Source: Stutzerimonas stutzeri | GTDB lineage: Bacteria; Pseudomonadota; Gammaproteobacteria; Pseudomonadales; Pseudomonadaceae | DNA length: 64,000 nucleotides | Direction of reading: 5' to 3' | Assembly: GCA_019056435.1 (NCBI GenBank) | Contig: CP077641.1 | Location: 2,728,001 to 2,792,000, forward strand | Shown here: positions 36,883 to 48,043 of the stretch, in pieces | How positions within the stretch are numbered: the stretch's first letter is position 1 | Layout: each line of letters begins with the position of its first letter | Program-made: the position numbers and the translations under genes | Notes under the pieces: generated by a model | What the model was told of the DNA's origin: nothing | What the model saw: only the letters and a program-made list of their open reading frames with translations | The model's database searches: none

Positions 36883-38866
36883 TCATTCGCTGCGCCGGAT
36901 CAGCTTGCGCAGCAGGAAGCGATTCGGGTGGCAGGCGTCGGCGATGTCCCGCGGCAAGGGCAGTGGGCTCCCGTCTATCCAGGCGGCGAGCAGCTCGCCT
37001 GACAACGGGGCGGTGATCATGCCGCGTGAACCATGAGCGGTGTTGATGTAGAGCCCGTCCTGCCAAGGGCAGGGCACGTCTGGCACCTGCCGGGCGTCCT
37101 TGCCAAGAATCGCGTACTGGCTGGCGAATTGCTGCGGATCGGCCAGCGGTCCCACGATCGGCAGGTAATCCGGGCTGGTGCAGCGAAAGGCAACACGCCC
37201 TTCAAGCTCCGCCACCGGCCGACCGGCCGCTTCGAGGCGATCGCTCAGCTCCGCGGAGATTTCTTCGAGCATGGCCAGGTTGGAGCGGTGTTCGGCGTCG
37301 CTCGGCGCGGGATCGGTAGCGGCGAAATTGAAACTGGCGCCCAGTGTGTGCGCCGTCGCGCGGCGGTGCGACATAGCCTTTGGCACAGAGCACGGTCCCC
37401 AGGGCGGTACTCCGCTCGGTGGCCGGCAGGGCGGTGATCTGGCCACGGATACGCTTGAGCGGCAGCCAGGCCGCCTGGCTGAAGCGCGCGGCTTCGGCGG
37501 CTCCGGCGATCACAACCACCGGGGCTTCGGCCAGCACACCGGTGCCGTCAATGGCCTGCCAGGTATCGCCCTGGCGGCGCAGTTCGACCGGCTCGTGGTG
37601 ACGCAGCAGGGTGATTCCCGGCTGCTCGACCAGCGCGCGACAGACCGCCGGCGGGTGCGCCCAGCCCGCTTCGGGAAAGAACAGCCCGCCGCGGCCCAGC
37701 GCCACGCCGGCCAGTCGCTCGGCTTCCGCGCAGTCGATCTGGCGAACCAGGCTGGTTGGAAACGCCTCGGCCAGTTCGGATTGGCGCGCTGCTTCCTTGT
37801 CGTCGTAAGCCAGTTGCAGCACGCCGCAGTCGTCCCAGTCACGCCCCCGCTCCAGCCCTTGCAGGAGCCGTCGGGTATGACCGAACGCGCTGACCACCAG
37901 GCGTGATAGTGCCGTGGCGTGAGCAGAGAGTTTCAGGTACAGCACCCTTGCGGGTTGCCCGAGCCCTCGGCGGCGATCTCGGCATGGCGCTCCAGCACGG
38001 TGACATTCCAGCCCCGTGCCGCCAGGCTCGCCGCGCTGGCACAGCCGGCCAGGCCGGCGCCGATGACGAGGGCCTTGCGCGGCGTGACCCGGGGCTTTGG
38101 ACGGGCGAACCAGGGCTTTGTCGACGTGCCACGGAGCGCACCGAGGTCGGTACGGAGGGTTCCGCGCAGGCTCTCGCGCTTGTGGCCGAAGCCGGGGATG
38201 CGTTCGACCTCGAAGCCCACCGCCTGCAAACCACGGCGCACAGCGCCCGCGCTGGTAAAGGTCGCCAGCGTGGCGGCGGGGGCGCTCAGACGCGCCAGTT
38301 GCTCGAACAGCGGCGGCTGCCACATGTCCGGATTCTTCGACGGGGCGAAGCCATCGAGGAACCAGGCGTCGACCTGGGCGTCGAGCTGGCCGAGCGTTTC
38401 CAGCGCGTTGCCAACCAGCAGTGTCAGTGTCACGGACCCGAAACGCAGCTGTTGGAAGCCCGGATTGATGGCCACGTACTGTGCCAGCAGCGCCGTGGCC
38501 TGTGGCCCGACCGCGGGCCAGAGTGACAGCGCCCGATGCAGGTCGCCGGCGGTCAGCGGGTGCTTTTCCACGCTGATGAAGTGCAGCAGAGCGCCAGCCG
38601 GCGCGTGGCGCTCGAACGCCTGCCAGGCGCAGAGGAAGTTGAGCCCGGTGCCGAAACCGGTCTCGCCGATCACCAACCGTTCACCCGGTTGCAGAGCAGC
38701 GAACCGCGCGTCGAGCCGATTCGGCCGGATGAAGACATGGTCCGTCTCCTCGATGCCGGACAGCCGCGAAAAGTAGACGTCACCGTAACGGCGAGACTGC
38801 GGCTGGCCGTTCTCGTCCCAGTCCAGTTCGGCATGCTGGAAATCGGCGTTGGTGGGGGGCGGGCAT
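36883..38866 (-). CDS. mnmC: Bifunctional tRNA mnm5s2U biosynthesis enzyme MnmC (three indels)
   Basis: Repaired length is 661 residues. The N-terminal methyltransferase shows GETGFGTGLNFLCAWQAFER and DAWFLDGFAPSKNPDMW. The C-terminal FAD oxidase starts with [20 protein letters not shown]. It completes the 5-methylaminomethyl modification of the tRNA wobble uridine. Three indels are inferred: one extra base in the GGGGGG run at 38854-38859 just after the ATG; one missing at 37945-37947 (restores GNPQGVLYLKLSAHAT); and a net two-base loss near the GTGTGTG at 37344-37350 (restores RDGAHTLGASFNF). All parts are otherwise intact. Confidence 0.9.
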
Positions 38867-39040
38867 CGGGCGCGTCCTGAAGCGAAAGGCCAGAATTCTA
38901 CCAGCCGGCGGAAACCCCGGGCGGATGCGCTTTGTCGCATCGGCAGGGCGCGTTCGTTCACGCAAGCCCAGGGGCACCTCGCGGCAGCAGGCCCGCCTGC
39001 CAACTGCTAGGGTTACGCCGTTACCTGCCGGGAGTATCCG

Positions 39041-40528
39041 ATGTTCGAATCCGCCGAGATTGGCCACAGCATTGACAAGGACACATACAAGTCCGAGGTT
39101 CCGGCCCTGCGCGAGGCCTTGCTGCAGGCCCAGTATCGACTGAGGGATCAGGCGCGTTTTCCGGTGCTGATCCTGATCAACGGGATCGAGGGTGCCGGCA
39201 AGGGCGAGACCATCAAGTTGCTCAACGAGTGGATGGACCCGCGCCTGATTCGGGTCGACAGTTTCGATGTGCCGACCGACGAGGAACTCGCTCGACCGCT
39301 GGCCTGGCGTTATTGGCGCCGACTTCCGCCCAAGGGCCATACCGGCATCTTCTTCGGCAACTGGTACAGCAAGATGCTCCAGGATCGGGTGCATGGCCGC
39401 ATCAGCAAGGCCGAGCTGGCGCTGGCGATCGACCGGGCCCAGCGGTTGGAGCGGATGCTCTGCAGCGAGGGAATGCTGATCTTCAAATTCTGGTTCCACC
39501 TGTCCAAGAAGCGAATGTTCAAGCGCCTCGACTCGCTCAAGGACGATCCGCTGCATAGCTGGCGCATCAGCCCGCTGGACTGGCAGCAATCCAAGACCTA
39601 CGACAAGTTCGTGCGTTATGGCGAACTGGTGCTGCGGCGCAGCAGTCGGGACTTCGCACCCTGGTACGTCATCGAGGGGAGCGACGAGCGTTACCGCAGC
39701 CTGACCGCTGGGCGCATTCTGCTCGAGGGGCTTCATGCCGCGCTCGAAGCCAACGAGCAGCAGACGGTGCAACCCCACACCGCCCCGGTGGAGCTGAACC
39801 TCGACCGGCGCAGCCTGCTCGGCAGCCTCGATCTCGACCAGCGGTTGAGCAAGGACGCGTACAAGGAACAATTGGTCCAGGAGCAGGCGCGCCTTTCGCA
39901 ATTGCTGCGCGATCGCAGGATGCGCAAGCGCGGCGTCCTGGCCGTGTTCGAAGGCCATGACGCAGCCGGAAAGGGCAGCGCCATCCGTCGCGTCACCGGC
40001 GCACTCGACCCGCGACTGTATCGCATCGTGCAGATCGCCGCGCCGAGTGAGGACGAGCTGGCGCAGCCCCTGGTTGTGGCGCTTCTGGCGTAACGTGCCG
40101 GGGCGCGGCGAGTTCACCATTTTCGATCGTTCCTGGTACGGCCGGGTGCTGGTGGAGCGGGTGGAGGGGTTCTGCTCGCCGGACGAATGGCTGCGGGCCT
40201 ACACCGAGATCAACGAGTTCGAAGAGCAGCTGGTGGACGCCGACATCGTGGTGGTCAAATTCTGGCTGTCCATCGATGCCGATACCCAGCTGGAGCGTTT
40301 CAAGGAGCGTGAGGAAACGCCGCACAAGCGCTTCAAGATCACCGAGGAAGACTGGCGCAACCGCGACAAGTGGGACGACTACGATCACGCCGTCGCCGAC
40401 ATGGTCGATCGCACCAGCACGGAGATCGCGCCCTGGACGCTGGTCGAGGCCAACGACAAGCGCTTCGCCCGGGTCAGGTGCTGCGCACCCTCAATGATCG
40501 GCTGCAGGCGGCGCTCGAGGACGGCTGA
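39041..40528 (+). CDS. pap: Polyphosphate:AMP phosphotransferase Pap (PPK2 class II, two indels)
   Basis: Repaired length is 495 residues. It has two fused PPK2 domains, each with a Walker A motif (GIEGAGKGETIK near residue 47 and GHDAAGKGSAIR near 305) and lid-module residues (FDRSWYGRVLVERVEGF). The enzyme uses polyphosphate to convert AMP to ADP. One extra C sits in the CCCC run at 40067-40070 (repair gives AQPWLWRFWRNVPGRGEF). One base is missing at 40475-40478 (repair gives a tail ending LRTLNDRLQAALEDG and TGA at 40526). It lies divergent from mnmC and before the thiolase. Confidence 0.92.
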
Positions 40529-40667
40529 GGCAAGCTGCCATGGTTGGCCATATCCGTGCTGAATGGTCGTCGCGCAGGGCAGTGGGCTGCCACTATGCTC
40601 CAGTCATCCTTCAACAGACGGACCGTCGCGGTGCCGCGCGGTGTCCGCCACCTTTTCGAGGTATGCC

Positions 40668-41852
40668 ATGCGTGAAGTAGTGATCGTCGACAGCGTACGG
40701 ACCGGCCTGGCCAAGTCCTTCCGTGGCAAGTTCAACATGACCCGCCCCGATGACATGGCGGCCCACTGCGTCGACGCGCTGCTGGCGCGCAACGACCTCG
40801 ATCCCCGGCTGGTCGAGGACTGCATCGTGGGGGCGGGCTCCAACGAGGGCGCGCAGGGGTACAACATCGGGCGCAACGTAGCGGTGCTCTCGAAGCTGGG
40901 CATCCAGTGTGCCGGCATGACGCTCAACCGCTTCTGCTCCTCCGGCTTGCAATCCATTGCCATCGCGGCGAACCAGATCGCCTCCGGCTGCAGCGACATC
41001 ATCGTGGCGGGTGGGGTCGAGTCCATCACCCTGACCGCCAAGAGCAAGAACACCGACAACCTCTACAACCCGATCCTGCAGGAGCGCGTCCCCGGCCTTT
41101 ACCACAGCATGGGCCAGACCGCCGAGCTGGTCGCGCGGCGCTACGGTGTCACCCGCGAGCAGCAGGATGCCTATTCGCTGCAGAGCCAGCAGCGCACCGC
41201 GAGGGCGCAGGCCGAGGGCTTGTTCCAGGACGAAATCGTGCCGATGAACGTGCGCTACTACACCGAGGACAAGGCCACCGGCGCGCGCACCGAGCATGAA
41301 GGTGTGGTCGATCGCGATGACTGCAACCGGCCGGATACCACCCTGGAAAACCTCGCTGCACTCAAGCCGGTGTTCGCCGAGGACGGGTCCGTCACGGCGG
41401 GCAACGCCTCGCAGCTGTCCGATGGCGCCTCGATGACGCTGGTGATGAGCCTGGACAAGGCCCTCGAACTTGGCCTCAAGCCGCGCGCTTTCTTCCGCGG
41501 CTTTACCGTGGCCGGATGCGAGCCCGAGGAGATGGGTATCGGCCCGGTCTATTCCGTGCCGCGCCTGCTCAAGGCGCGCGGGCTGCAGGTCGCTGACATC
41601 GATCTCTGGGAGCTCAACGAAGCCTTCGCCTCGCAATGCCTGTATTGCCGGGACACCCTGGAGATCGACAACGAGAAGTTCAATGTGAACGGTGGCTCTA
41701 TCTCCATCGGTCACCCGTTCGGCATGACCGGCTCGCGGACTACCGGCCACCTCATCCGCGAACTGCAACGCCGCAACCTGCGTTATGGCGTGGTGACCAT
41801 GTGCGTCGGGGGTGGCATGGGCGCATCGGGGCTGTTCGAGGCGGTGCGCTAA
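40668..41852 (+). CDS. Thiolase (acetyl-CoA acetyltransferase / 3-ketoacyl-CoA thiolase)
   Basis: The ATG at 40668 with GAGG upstream gives 394 residues. The acyl-accepting Cys is in NRFCSSGLQSIAIAANQIAS. The His motif is SISIGHPFGMTGSRTTGHLI and the second catalytic Cys is in MCVGGGMGASGLFE. It cleaves or condenses acyl-CoA with acetyl-CoA. Chain-length preference cannot be told from sequence. It is near pap as I recall in P. aeruginosa, and convergent with fumC. Confidence 0.92.
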   Translation: MREVVIVDSVRTGLAKSFRGKFNMTRPDDMAAHCVDALLARNDLDPRLVEDCIVGAGSNEGAQGYNIGRNVAVLSKLGIQCAGMTLNRFCSSGLQSIAIAANQIASGCSDIIVAGGVESITLTAKSKNTDNLYNPILQERVPGLYHSMGQTAELVARRYGVTREQQDAYSLQSQQRTARAQAEGLFQDEIVPMNVRYYTEDKATGARTEHEGVVDRDDCNRPDTTLENLAALKPVFAEDGSVTAGNASQLSDGASMTLVMSLDKALELGLKPRAFFRGFTVAGCEPEEMGIGPVYSVPRLLKARGLQVADIDLWELNEAFASQCLYCRDTLEIDNEKFNVNGGSISIGHPFGMTGSRTTGHLIRELQRRNLRYGVVTMCVGGGMGASGLFEAVR

Positions 41853-41933
41853 CGACAGCGCCTGGCTTCAAGCGGCGCTCTGAGGTCGAGCGTCCTGCAG
41901 TGCGCTGGACGTCGCGAGACGTCGTGCAGGTTG

Positions 41934-41958
41934 CGCCCTCGCCGCAACGGCGAGGGCG
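41934..41958. terminator. Strong hairpin between convergent thiolase and fumC
   Basis: CGCCCTCGCCG and CGGCGAGGGCG form a perfect 11-bp stem with a 3-base loop, placed between two convergent genes. There is no T-run on either side, so it is a possible bidirectional or factor-assisted terminator. Confidence 0.5.
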
Positions 41959-41965
41959 TCCGGGC

Positions 41966-43361
41966 TCAACCCTGTGGCGTGGTTCCCAGCATGGTTTCCG
42001 GCCGCACCCACTGGTCGAACTCTTCATCGGTGAGATAGCCCAGGCTCAGTGCGGCTTCGCGTAGCGTGCTGCCCTCGGCATAGGCCTTCTTGGCGATTTC
42101 GGCGGCCTTGTCGTAGCCGATGTGCGGGTTGAGCGCGGTAACCAGCATCAACCCCCGCTCCAGATGCTCGGCCATGCGTCCGGCGTCCGGCTCCAGGCCG
42201 ACGACGCAATGGGTGTTGAAGTTGCGGCAGCCATCGGCCAGCAGTCGGATCGACTGCAACATGTTGTGCACGATCACCGGTTTGAAGACATTGAGCTGCA
42301 GATGACCCTGGCTGGCAGCGAATCCGATGGTGACGTCGTTGCCCATCACCTGGCAGGCAAGCATCGACAACGCCTCGCACTGCGTCGGGTTGACCTTGCC
42401 AGGCATGATCGAACTGCCGGGCTCGTTGGCCGGCAGACGCACCTCGGCGAAGCCGCCGCGCGGGCCGGAGCCCAGCAGGCGCAGGTCATTGGCGATCTTC
42501 ATCAGGGCCGTAGCGAGCGTTTTCAGCGCACCGGACAGCGCCACCAGAGGCTCGTGCCCGGCGAGCGCCGCAAACTTGTTCGGCGCGGACACGAACGGCA
42601 GGCCGGACAGCGCAGCGAGCTCCGCGGCGATGGCTTCGGCGAAGCCATGCGGTGCGTTGAGGCCGGTGCCGACGGCGGTCCCGCCCTGGGCCAGCTCGAA
42701 CACCGCCGGCAGCGCCTGACGGATCGCCTGCTCGGCGATATCGAGCTGGGCGACGAAGGCCGACAACTCCTGGCCGAAGGTCACCGGTGTGGCGTCCATC
42801 ATATGGGTACGGCCGGTCTTGACCAGGTGACTATGGCGCGCCGCCTGTTCGGCCAGCCCACCGGAAAGCTCGGCGATCGCCGGCAGCAGATCGGCGTGGA
42901 TGGCGCGCGCGACGGCGATGTGCATGGCCGTGGGGGAAGCAGTCGTTGGAACTCTGCGCACGGTTGACATGGTCGTTGGGGTGCACCGGGCTCTTGCCCC
43001 CGCGGTTGCCGCCGGCGAGTTCGTTGGCCCGCCCCGCAATCACCTCGTTGACGTTCATGTTGCTCTGGGTGCCGCTGCCGGTCTGCCAGACGACGAGCGG
43101 GAACTGGTCGTCGTGCTGGCCCTGCAGGACCTCGTCGGCGGCCTGCTCGATCAGCCGGGCGATGTCGGGCGGCAAGTCGCCGATGCGATCGTTGACCCGT
43201 GCCGCCGCCTTCTTGATCAGGGCCAGGGCATGGCAGACGGCGAGCGGCATGCGCTGGTCGCCGATGGCGAAGTTGCCAAGCGAACGCTGCGTCTGGGCGC
43301 CCCAGTAGGCCTGTTCCGGTACTTCGACGGGGCCGAGGCTGTCGGTTTCGGTGCGTGTCAT
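41966..43361 (-). CDS. fumC: Class II fumarate hydratase FumC (frameshift)
   Basis: Repaired length is 464 residues. The start is the ATG at 43361, with GGAG six bases upstream. Family blocks are [37 protein letters not shown] and the signature [16 protein letters not shown]. It interconverts fumarate and malate without iron. One extra base in the GGGGG run at 42932-42936 breaks the frame; removing it joins [20 protein letters not shown]. The neighbours bolA and trhO match the P. aeruginosa fumC2 region as I recall it, not the iron-regulated fumC1-sodM operon. Confidence 0.93.
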
Positions 43362-43504
43362 GGGCTGCTCCATCGCTGAGATATGCCTGTTAGGTTTCCG
43401 CTCGACGGCACAGGTTCAATCCGCCTGGCCGTCGTTCTTGAGCGATCCGGGCCGGGCGCGCAGAATGCCCGTCGAATCCATCTGCCAGTCACAAGGATCT
43501 CCCC

Positions 43505-44011
43505 ATGCCCTTCGTTCGTACAGTCGGCCTTTGTAGTGCACTGCTGATTCCCTTGTTCAGCGGGCAAGCCCTCGCCGACCAGGCGACCCATCAGGCGCGT
43601 GCCGAACAGTTCCTGGAACTGGTCAATGCCGATCGCCTGTCCGTGCCGGTCTATGCCCAGGTCCAGCAGATGTTTGCCGAACGCTTTGCCCAGGCCGGTG
43701 CGCCGGAAGACAAGCGCGCCTTGTTGGAGCGCTATCAATCCCAGGCCGACGCTGCGCTGGATCAGGCGATCGGCTGGGAAAAGGTCAAGCCGGATCTGGT
43801 CACGCTCTACACCGAGGCGTTTACCGAACAGGAGCTGGGGGAACTGAACGCCTTCTACCAATCCGACCTGGGGCGCAAGATGCTCAGCCGCCTGCCGCAA
43901 CTCAATGCCCGCTCGGCGCAGGTGACCCAGGCCAAGCTGGAGAGCGCGGTACCGCAGGTAAACAAGCTGCTGGCCGACATGACCGCCGAACTCGCCCCCA
44001 ACAAGCCCTGA
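43505..44011 (+). CDS. DUF2059 periplasmic protein
   Basis: A 168-residue protein with a signal peptide (FVRTVGLCSALLIPLFSGQA, cleaved near ALA-DQ). The mature part is helical and matches DUF2059 (YTEAFTEQELGELNAFYQSD then LGRKMLSRLPQL). The function of the family is unknown. It is followed after a short gap by bolA and is divergent from fumC. Confidence 0.87.
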   Translation: MPFVRTVGLCSALLIPLFSGQALADQATHQARAEQFLELVNADRLSVPVYAQVQQMFAERFAQAGAPEDKRALLERYQSQADAALDQAIGWEKVKPDLVTLYTEAFTEQELGELNAFYQSDLGRKMLSRLPQLNARSAQVTQAKLESAVPQVNKLLADMTAELAPNKP

Positions 44012-44026
44012 CGGAGCATGCCTGCG

Positions 44027-44335
44027 ATGAGCAAACTCGCAACCATCGAAACCACCCTGAACACCACCTTGGCCCCCGAGTATCTGCAGGTGCTCGACGA
44101 AAGCCACATGCACAGCCGCGGGCAGGAAACCCACTACAAGGCCGTGATCGTCAGCGAGCAGTTTGCCGGGCTGAACCCGGTCAAGCGCCACCAGAAGGCC
44201 TACGCGGCGATGGGCGACCTGATGCAGCAGATCCACGCCCTGGCCCTGCACACCTACACGCCGGCCGAATGGGCCGAGCAGGGCAGCGCACCGGACTCGC
44301 CGACTTGCAGGGGTGGGAGCAAACACGATCTGTGA
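44027..44335 (+). CDS. bolA: BolA-family protein
   Basis: The ATG at 44027 gives 102 residues; an ATG at 44018 is the alternative, and GGAG at 44013-44016 fits the later one better. The BolA fold is recognised by LDESHMHSRGQETHYKAVIV, the helix SEQFAGLNPVKRHQKAYAAM and LMQQIHALALHTYTPAEW. BolA proteins pair with monothiol glutaredoxins and iron-sulfur clusters and can regulate envelope and biofilm genes. It is probably co-transcribed with the DUF2059 gene. Confidence 0.92.
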   Translation: MSKLATIETTLNTTLAPEYLQVLDESHMHSRGQETHYKAVIVSEQFAGLNPVKRHQKAYAAMGDLMQQIHALALHTYTPAEWAEQGSAPDSPTCRGGSKHDL

Positions 44336-44445
44336 GGCTGACTGCGGGGCGGCTCAGCGGGGCTGGCGCGGGCGGCACGAGGCTGGCCGCTAAGCCTTGA
44401 GTAGGGTGCCTTCGGCTTGCTCCTGCCTTTTGCTAGAATCCGCGC

Positions 44446-44471
44446 CCGGCCATATGGCCGGTTTTATTTTC
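44446..44471 (+). terminator. Perfect palindrome followed by T-rich tract between bolA and trhO
   Basis: CCGGCCATATGGCCGG (44446-44461) is a perfect 16-bp palindrome followed by TTTTATTTT. It looks like a terminator for bolA. A TAGAAT -10-like box (44434-44439) lies just before it, so a transcript for trhO starting there would carry the hairpin at its 5' end. Confidence 0.65.
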
Positions 44472-44513
44472 TCAGTCCGCCCTTTGCGTGGGTGACTACT
44501 GCAGGATGTTTCC

Positions 44514-45449
44514 ATGACTCAGAAGATCGTCGTTGCGGCGCTCTATAAATTCGTTTCGCTGCCCGACTACGTGGCGCTGCGGGAGCCGTTGCTCGCGCTG
44601 CTCGAAGCCAATGGCATCAAGGGCACCTTGCTGCTTGCCGAAGAAGGCATCAACGGTACGGTATCCGGCAGCCGCGCAGCCATCGATGCGCTGCTCGCCT
44701 GGTTCGGTCAGGATCCGCGCCTGGCCGATATCGACCACAAGGAGTCGTACTGCGACGAGCAGCCCTTCTACCGCACCAAGGTGAAGCTGAAAAAGGAAAT
44801 CGTCACCCTCGGTGTGCCAGGGGTGGACCCTAACCAGCGCGTCGGTACCTATGTCGAACCGCAGGACTGGAACGCGCTGATCGATGACCCCGAAGTGTTG
44901 CTGATCGATACCCGCAACGATTACGAGGTCGCCATCGGCACCTTCGAAGGGGCGATCGACCCGCAGACCAAATCGTTCCGCGAGTTTCCCGATTACATCA
45001 AGGCGCACTACGATCCGGCCCGGCACAAGAAGGTCGCGATGTTCTGCACCGGCGGCATCCGTTGCGAGAAGGCCTCCAGCTACATGCTCGGGGAAGGCTT
45101 CGGAGAGGTCTATCACCTCAAGGGCGGCATCCTCAAGTACCTGGAAGAGGTGCCCAAGGAGCAGAGCCGCTGGAAGGGCGACTGCTTCGTCTTCGACAAC
45201 CGGGTGACGGTCCGTCACGACCTCAGCGAGGGCGATTTCGACCAGTGCCATGCCTGCCGCTCACCCGTGTCCGCGCAGGACCGCCAGTCGGAACACTATG
45301 TGCCCGGCATCAGTTGCCCGCACTGCTGGAATACGCTCAGCGAAAAGACCCGCACCAGCGCGCGCGAGCGTCAGAAGCAGATCGAGCTTGCGCTCAAGCG
45401 CAATCAGCCGCACCCGATCGGCTACAACTATCGCAAGCAGGACGCCTGA
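44514..45449 (+). CDS. trhO: tRNA uridine(34) hydroxylase / rhodanese-like TrhO (YceA)
   Basis: A 311-residue protein with an N-terminal acylphosphatase-like domain ([20 protein letters not shown]). A central rhodanese domain has the catalytic loop [18 protein letters not shown]-terminal zinc-ribbon-like Cys cluster follows ([10 protein letters not shown] and GISCPHCW). TrhO hydroxylates U34 in tRNA using oxygen. It is followed by a DsbA-like gene. Confidence 0.93.
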   Translation: MTQKIVVAALYKFVSLPDYVALREPLLALLEANGIKGTLLLAEEGINGTVSGSRAAIDALLAWFGQDPRLADIDHKESYCDEQPFYRTKVKLKKEIVTLGVPGVDPNQRVGTYVEPQDWNALIDDPEVLLIDTRNDYEVAIGTFEGAIDPQTKSFREFPDYIKAHYDPARHKKVAMFCTGGIRCEKASSYMLGEGFGEVYHLKGGILKYLEEVPKEQSRWKGDCFVFDNRVTVRHDLSEGDFDQCHACRSPVSAQDRQSEHYVPGISCPHCWNTLSEKTRTSARERQKQIELALKRNQPHPIGYNYRKQDA

Positions 45450-45475
45450 TCCCACCCCTTCCTACCGGAGCCGCC

Positions 45476-46108
45476 ATGAGCACTCGACTGATCTACGTGA
45501 TGGACCCGATGTGCTCATGGTGCTGGGGATTTGCCCCGGTCGTCGAGGCACTCATGGCACAGGCCGGTTCGTTGGGTGTGCGCACCGATCTGGTCGTGGG
45601 TGGCCTGCGGCACGAGCTCACCGCGATGGATCAGGCCGGCCGCGACCGCACCGCGTCCTATTGGCATGCGGTGCATGAGGCGACCGGGCAGCCGTTCAAT
45701 TTCGCCGCCGGTTTGCCCGAAGGACTGGTGTATGACACCGAGCCGGCCTGTCGAGCGCTGGTTGCCGCCCGCCGACTCGATCCGCCGTCCGCCTGGCGCT
45801 TGGCCGGTCTGATCCAGCGGGCGTTCTATGTGGAGGGGCGCAACGTGACCTTGCCGCCCGAACTGCTCGAGCTGGCCGAAGCGGCGGGCATTCCGCGAAT
45901 CGAGTTCTCCGAACAGTTCAGCTCGCAACCGGCGCGCGACGAAACCGCCGCGGATTTCGAGTGGGCGCGCAACCTCGGCATCGCAGGCTTCCCGACCCTG
46001 CTGGCCGAGCACGCGGGGCAGCTCGCCCTGGTCACCAATGGCTACCAGCCGCTCGATGCCCTGGCGCCGTTGCTCGCCCGTTGGCTGGAGCACAACCTGG
46101 ATGCCTGA
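45476..46108 (+). CDS. DsbA-family (FrnE-like) thioredoxin-fold protein
   Basis: The ATG at 45476 has CCGGAG upstream and gives 210 residues. The thioredoxin-fold active site is MDPMCSWCWGFAPVVEALM (CxxC). An inserted helical domain follows, and the cis-Pro loop is GIAGFPTLL. There is no signal peptide, so it is cytoplasmic, like the FrnE/2-hydroxychromene isomerase-like group. The stop overlaps the start of the ABC transporter gene by eight bases. Confidence 0.87.
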   Translation: MSTRLIYVMDPMCSWCWGFAPVVEALMAQAGSLGVRTDLVVGGLRHELTAMDQAGRDRTASYWHAVHEATGQPFNFAAGLPEGLVYDTEPACRALVAARRLDPPSAWRLAGLIQRAFYVEGRNVTLPPELLELAEAAGIPRIEFSEQFSSQPARDETAADFEWARNLGIAGFPTLLAEHAGQLALVTNGYQPLDALAPLLARWLEHNLDA

Positions 46109-47881
46109 TCAGCTCAGCTGGGCGGAAATCCGTCGCATCGCGCTGCGCCATCGTCGGTCGCTGATACTGGCCAATCTGGTGGCGGTGCTGGCCACGCTCT
46201 GCAGCGTGCCGATCCCCTTGCTGCTGCCGCTGCTTGTTGACGAAGTGCTGTTGGGGCAGGGCGACACGGCGCTGCGCGTGATGGACCGCTTCCTGCCGGT
46301 GGGCTTGCAGACGGCGATCGGCTACATCGCCCTGATGCTCTGCGTGACGCTGCTGCTCCGGGCGTCGGCGCTGGTCTTCAACGTGTTGCAGGCGCGGCTG
46401 TTCGCGCGTTTGTCGAAGGACCTCGTCTACCGCGTACGCATCCGGTTGATCGAGCGGCTCAAGCGCATCTCGCTGAGCGAGTATGAAAGCCTCGGTGGCG
46501 GTACGGTCGCGGCGCATCTGGTCACCGATCTGGAGACCATCGACAAGTTCATTGGCGAGACGCTGAGCCGGCTGCTCGTGGCCTTGCTGTCGATCGCCGG
46601 TACCGCTGCGATCCTGATCTGGATGCATTGGCAACTGGCGCTGCTGATCCTGTTGTTCAATCCACTGGTCATCTACGCCACGGTGCAGCTGGGCAAGCGC
46701 GTCAAGCACCTCAAGAAGCTCGAGAACGACAGCACTTCGCTGTTCACCCAGGCACTCACCGAAACGCTCGACGCCATTCAGGAAGTGCGCGCCGGCAATC
46801 GCCAGGGTTTTTTCCTCGGTCGCCTCGGCCTGCGCGCGCGGGAAGTGCGCGACCATGCGGTGGCCTCGCAGTGGAAGACCGATGCCTCCAATCGCGCCAG
46901 CGGCCTGCTATTCCAGTTCGGCATCGACATCTTCCGTGCCGCGGCGATGCTCACGGTACTGCTCTCGGATCTCTCGATCGGCCAGATGCTTGCCGTGTTC
47001 AGCTATCTCTGGTTCATGATCGGCCCCGTCGAACAACTGCTGAACCTGCAGTACGCCTACTACGCCGCCGGTGGGGCGCTGGGCCGCATCAATCAGTTGC
47101 TGGCGCGCGCGGATGAGCCGCAGTACGCCGGCGGACAGGATCCCTTTGCAGGGCGTGACACCGTCGAGATCGAAGTGCGCAACCTCTGCTTCTCCTACCA
47201 GGACGAGCCTGTGCTCGAGGGCTGGACCTGCGGATCGAGGCCGGAGAGAAAGTCGCGATCGTCGGCGCCAGCGGGGGCGGCAAGAGTACTCTGGTGCAAC
47301 TGCTGCTGGGGCTCTATCAGCCACAGGCCGGGCAGATTCGCTTCGGTGGGGTGCCTTTGCAGGACATCGGCCTGGGCACCGTGCGCGACAACGTCGCCGT
47401 GGTGCTGCAGCATCCGGCGCTGTTCAACGACAGCGTTCGCGCCAATCTGCTGATGGGGCGCGAACGCGACGATCAGGCCTGCTGGCATGCGCTGGAAATC
47501 GCCCAGTTGGCCGATACCATTCGACAACTGCCCGCCGGGCTGGACAGCATCGTCGGCCGTTCCGGGGTCCGTCTTTCCGGGGGCCAGCGGCAACGTCTGG
47601 CCGTGGCACGCATGGTGCTGGCCGAGCCGAAGGTCGTGATCCTCGACGAAGCCACCTCGGCGCTGGACGCGGCGACCGAGTACGCCCTTCACCAGGGGTT
47701 GAATCGGTTCCTGCAGGGGCGTACCACCTTGATCATTGCCCACCGCCTGTCGGCAGTGAAGCAGGCCGACCGGGTGCTGGTGTTCGATGCCGGGCGCATC
47801 GCCGAGCAGGGCGATCACCAACAGCTGATTGCCGACGGCGGGCTCTACGCCAGGCTTTACGGGCATCTCCAGCAACATTGA
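46101..47881 (+). CDS. ABC exporter (fused membrane and ATPase domains, frameshift)
   Basis: Repaired length is 593 residues. Six membrane helices (type IV exporter fold; LILANLVAVLATLCSVPIPL first) are followed by an ATPase domain with Walker A GASGGGKSTLV, signature VRLSGGQRQRLAVARM and Walker B KVVILDEATSALD. It is a half-size exporter expected to dimerise in the inner membrane; the substrate is unknown. A C is missing near 47222 (GGCTGG for GGCCTGG); restoring it gives LEGLDLRIEAGEKVAIVGA. It is coupled to the DsbA-like gene. Confidence 0.92.
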
Positions 47882-48043
47882 GCCTCGCCTGACGCCAGGA
47901 TTCATATGGCGCACCGGCCTCCTTGTACTGCGTGCTGGCAATTCGTCATCAAAGCTTGATTAAATTTGTCTGAATTCGCGTTCAACTTTCGTCGTCGCCT
48001 GCCGACTTCCATGGGTGCGCCTCCCTCAAGCTAGGAATTTCAG

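Noticed and set aside
41966..44335. Membership of fumC in the iron-regulated fumC-sodM operon
   Set aside because: The neighbours here are DUF2059, bolA and trhO, and no superoxide dismutase or fagA-like gene is present.
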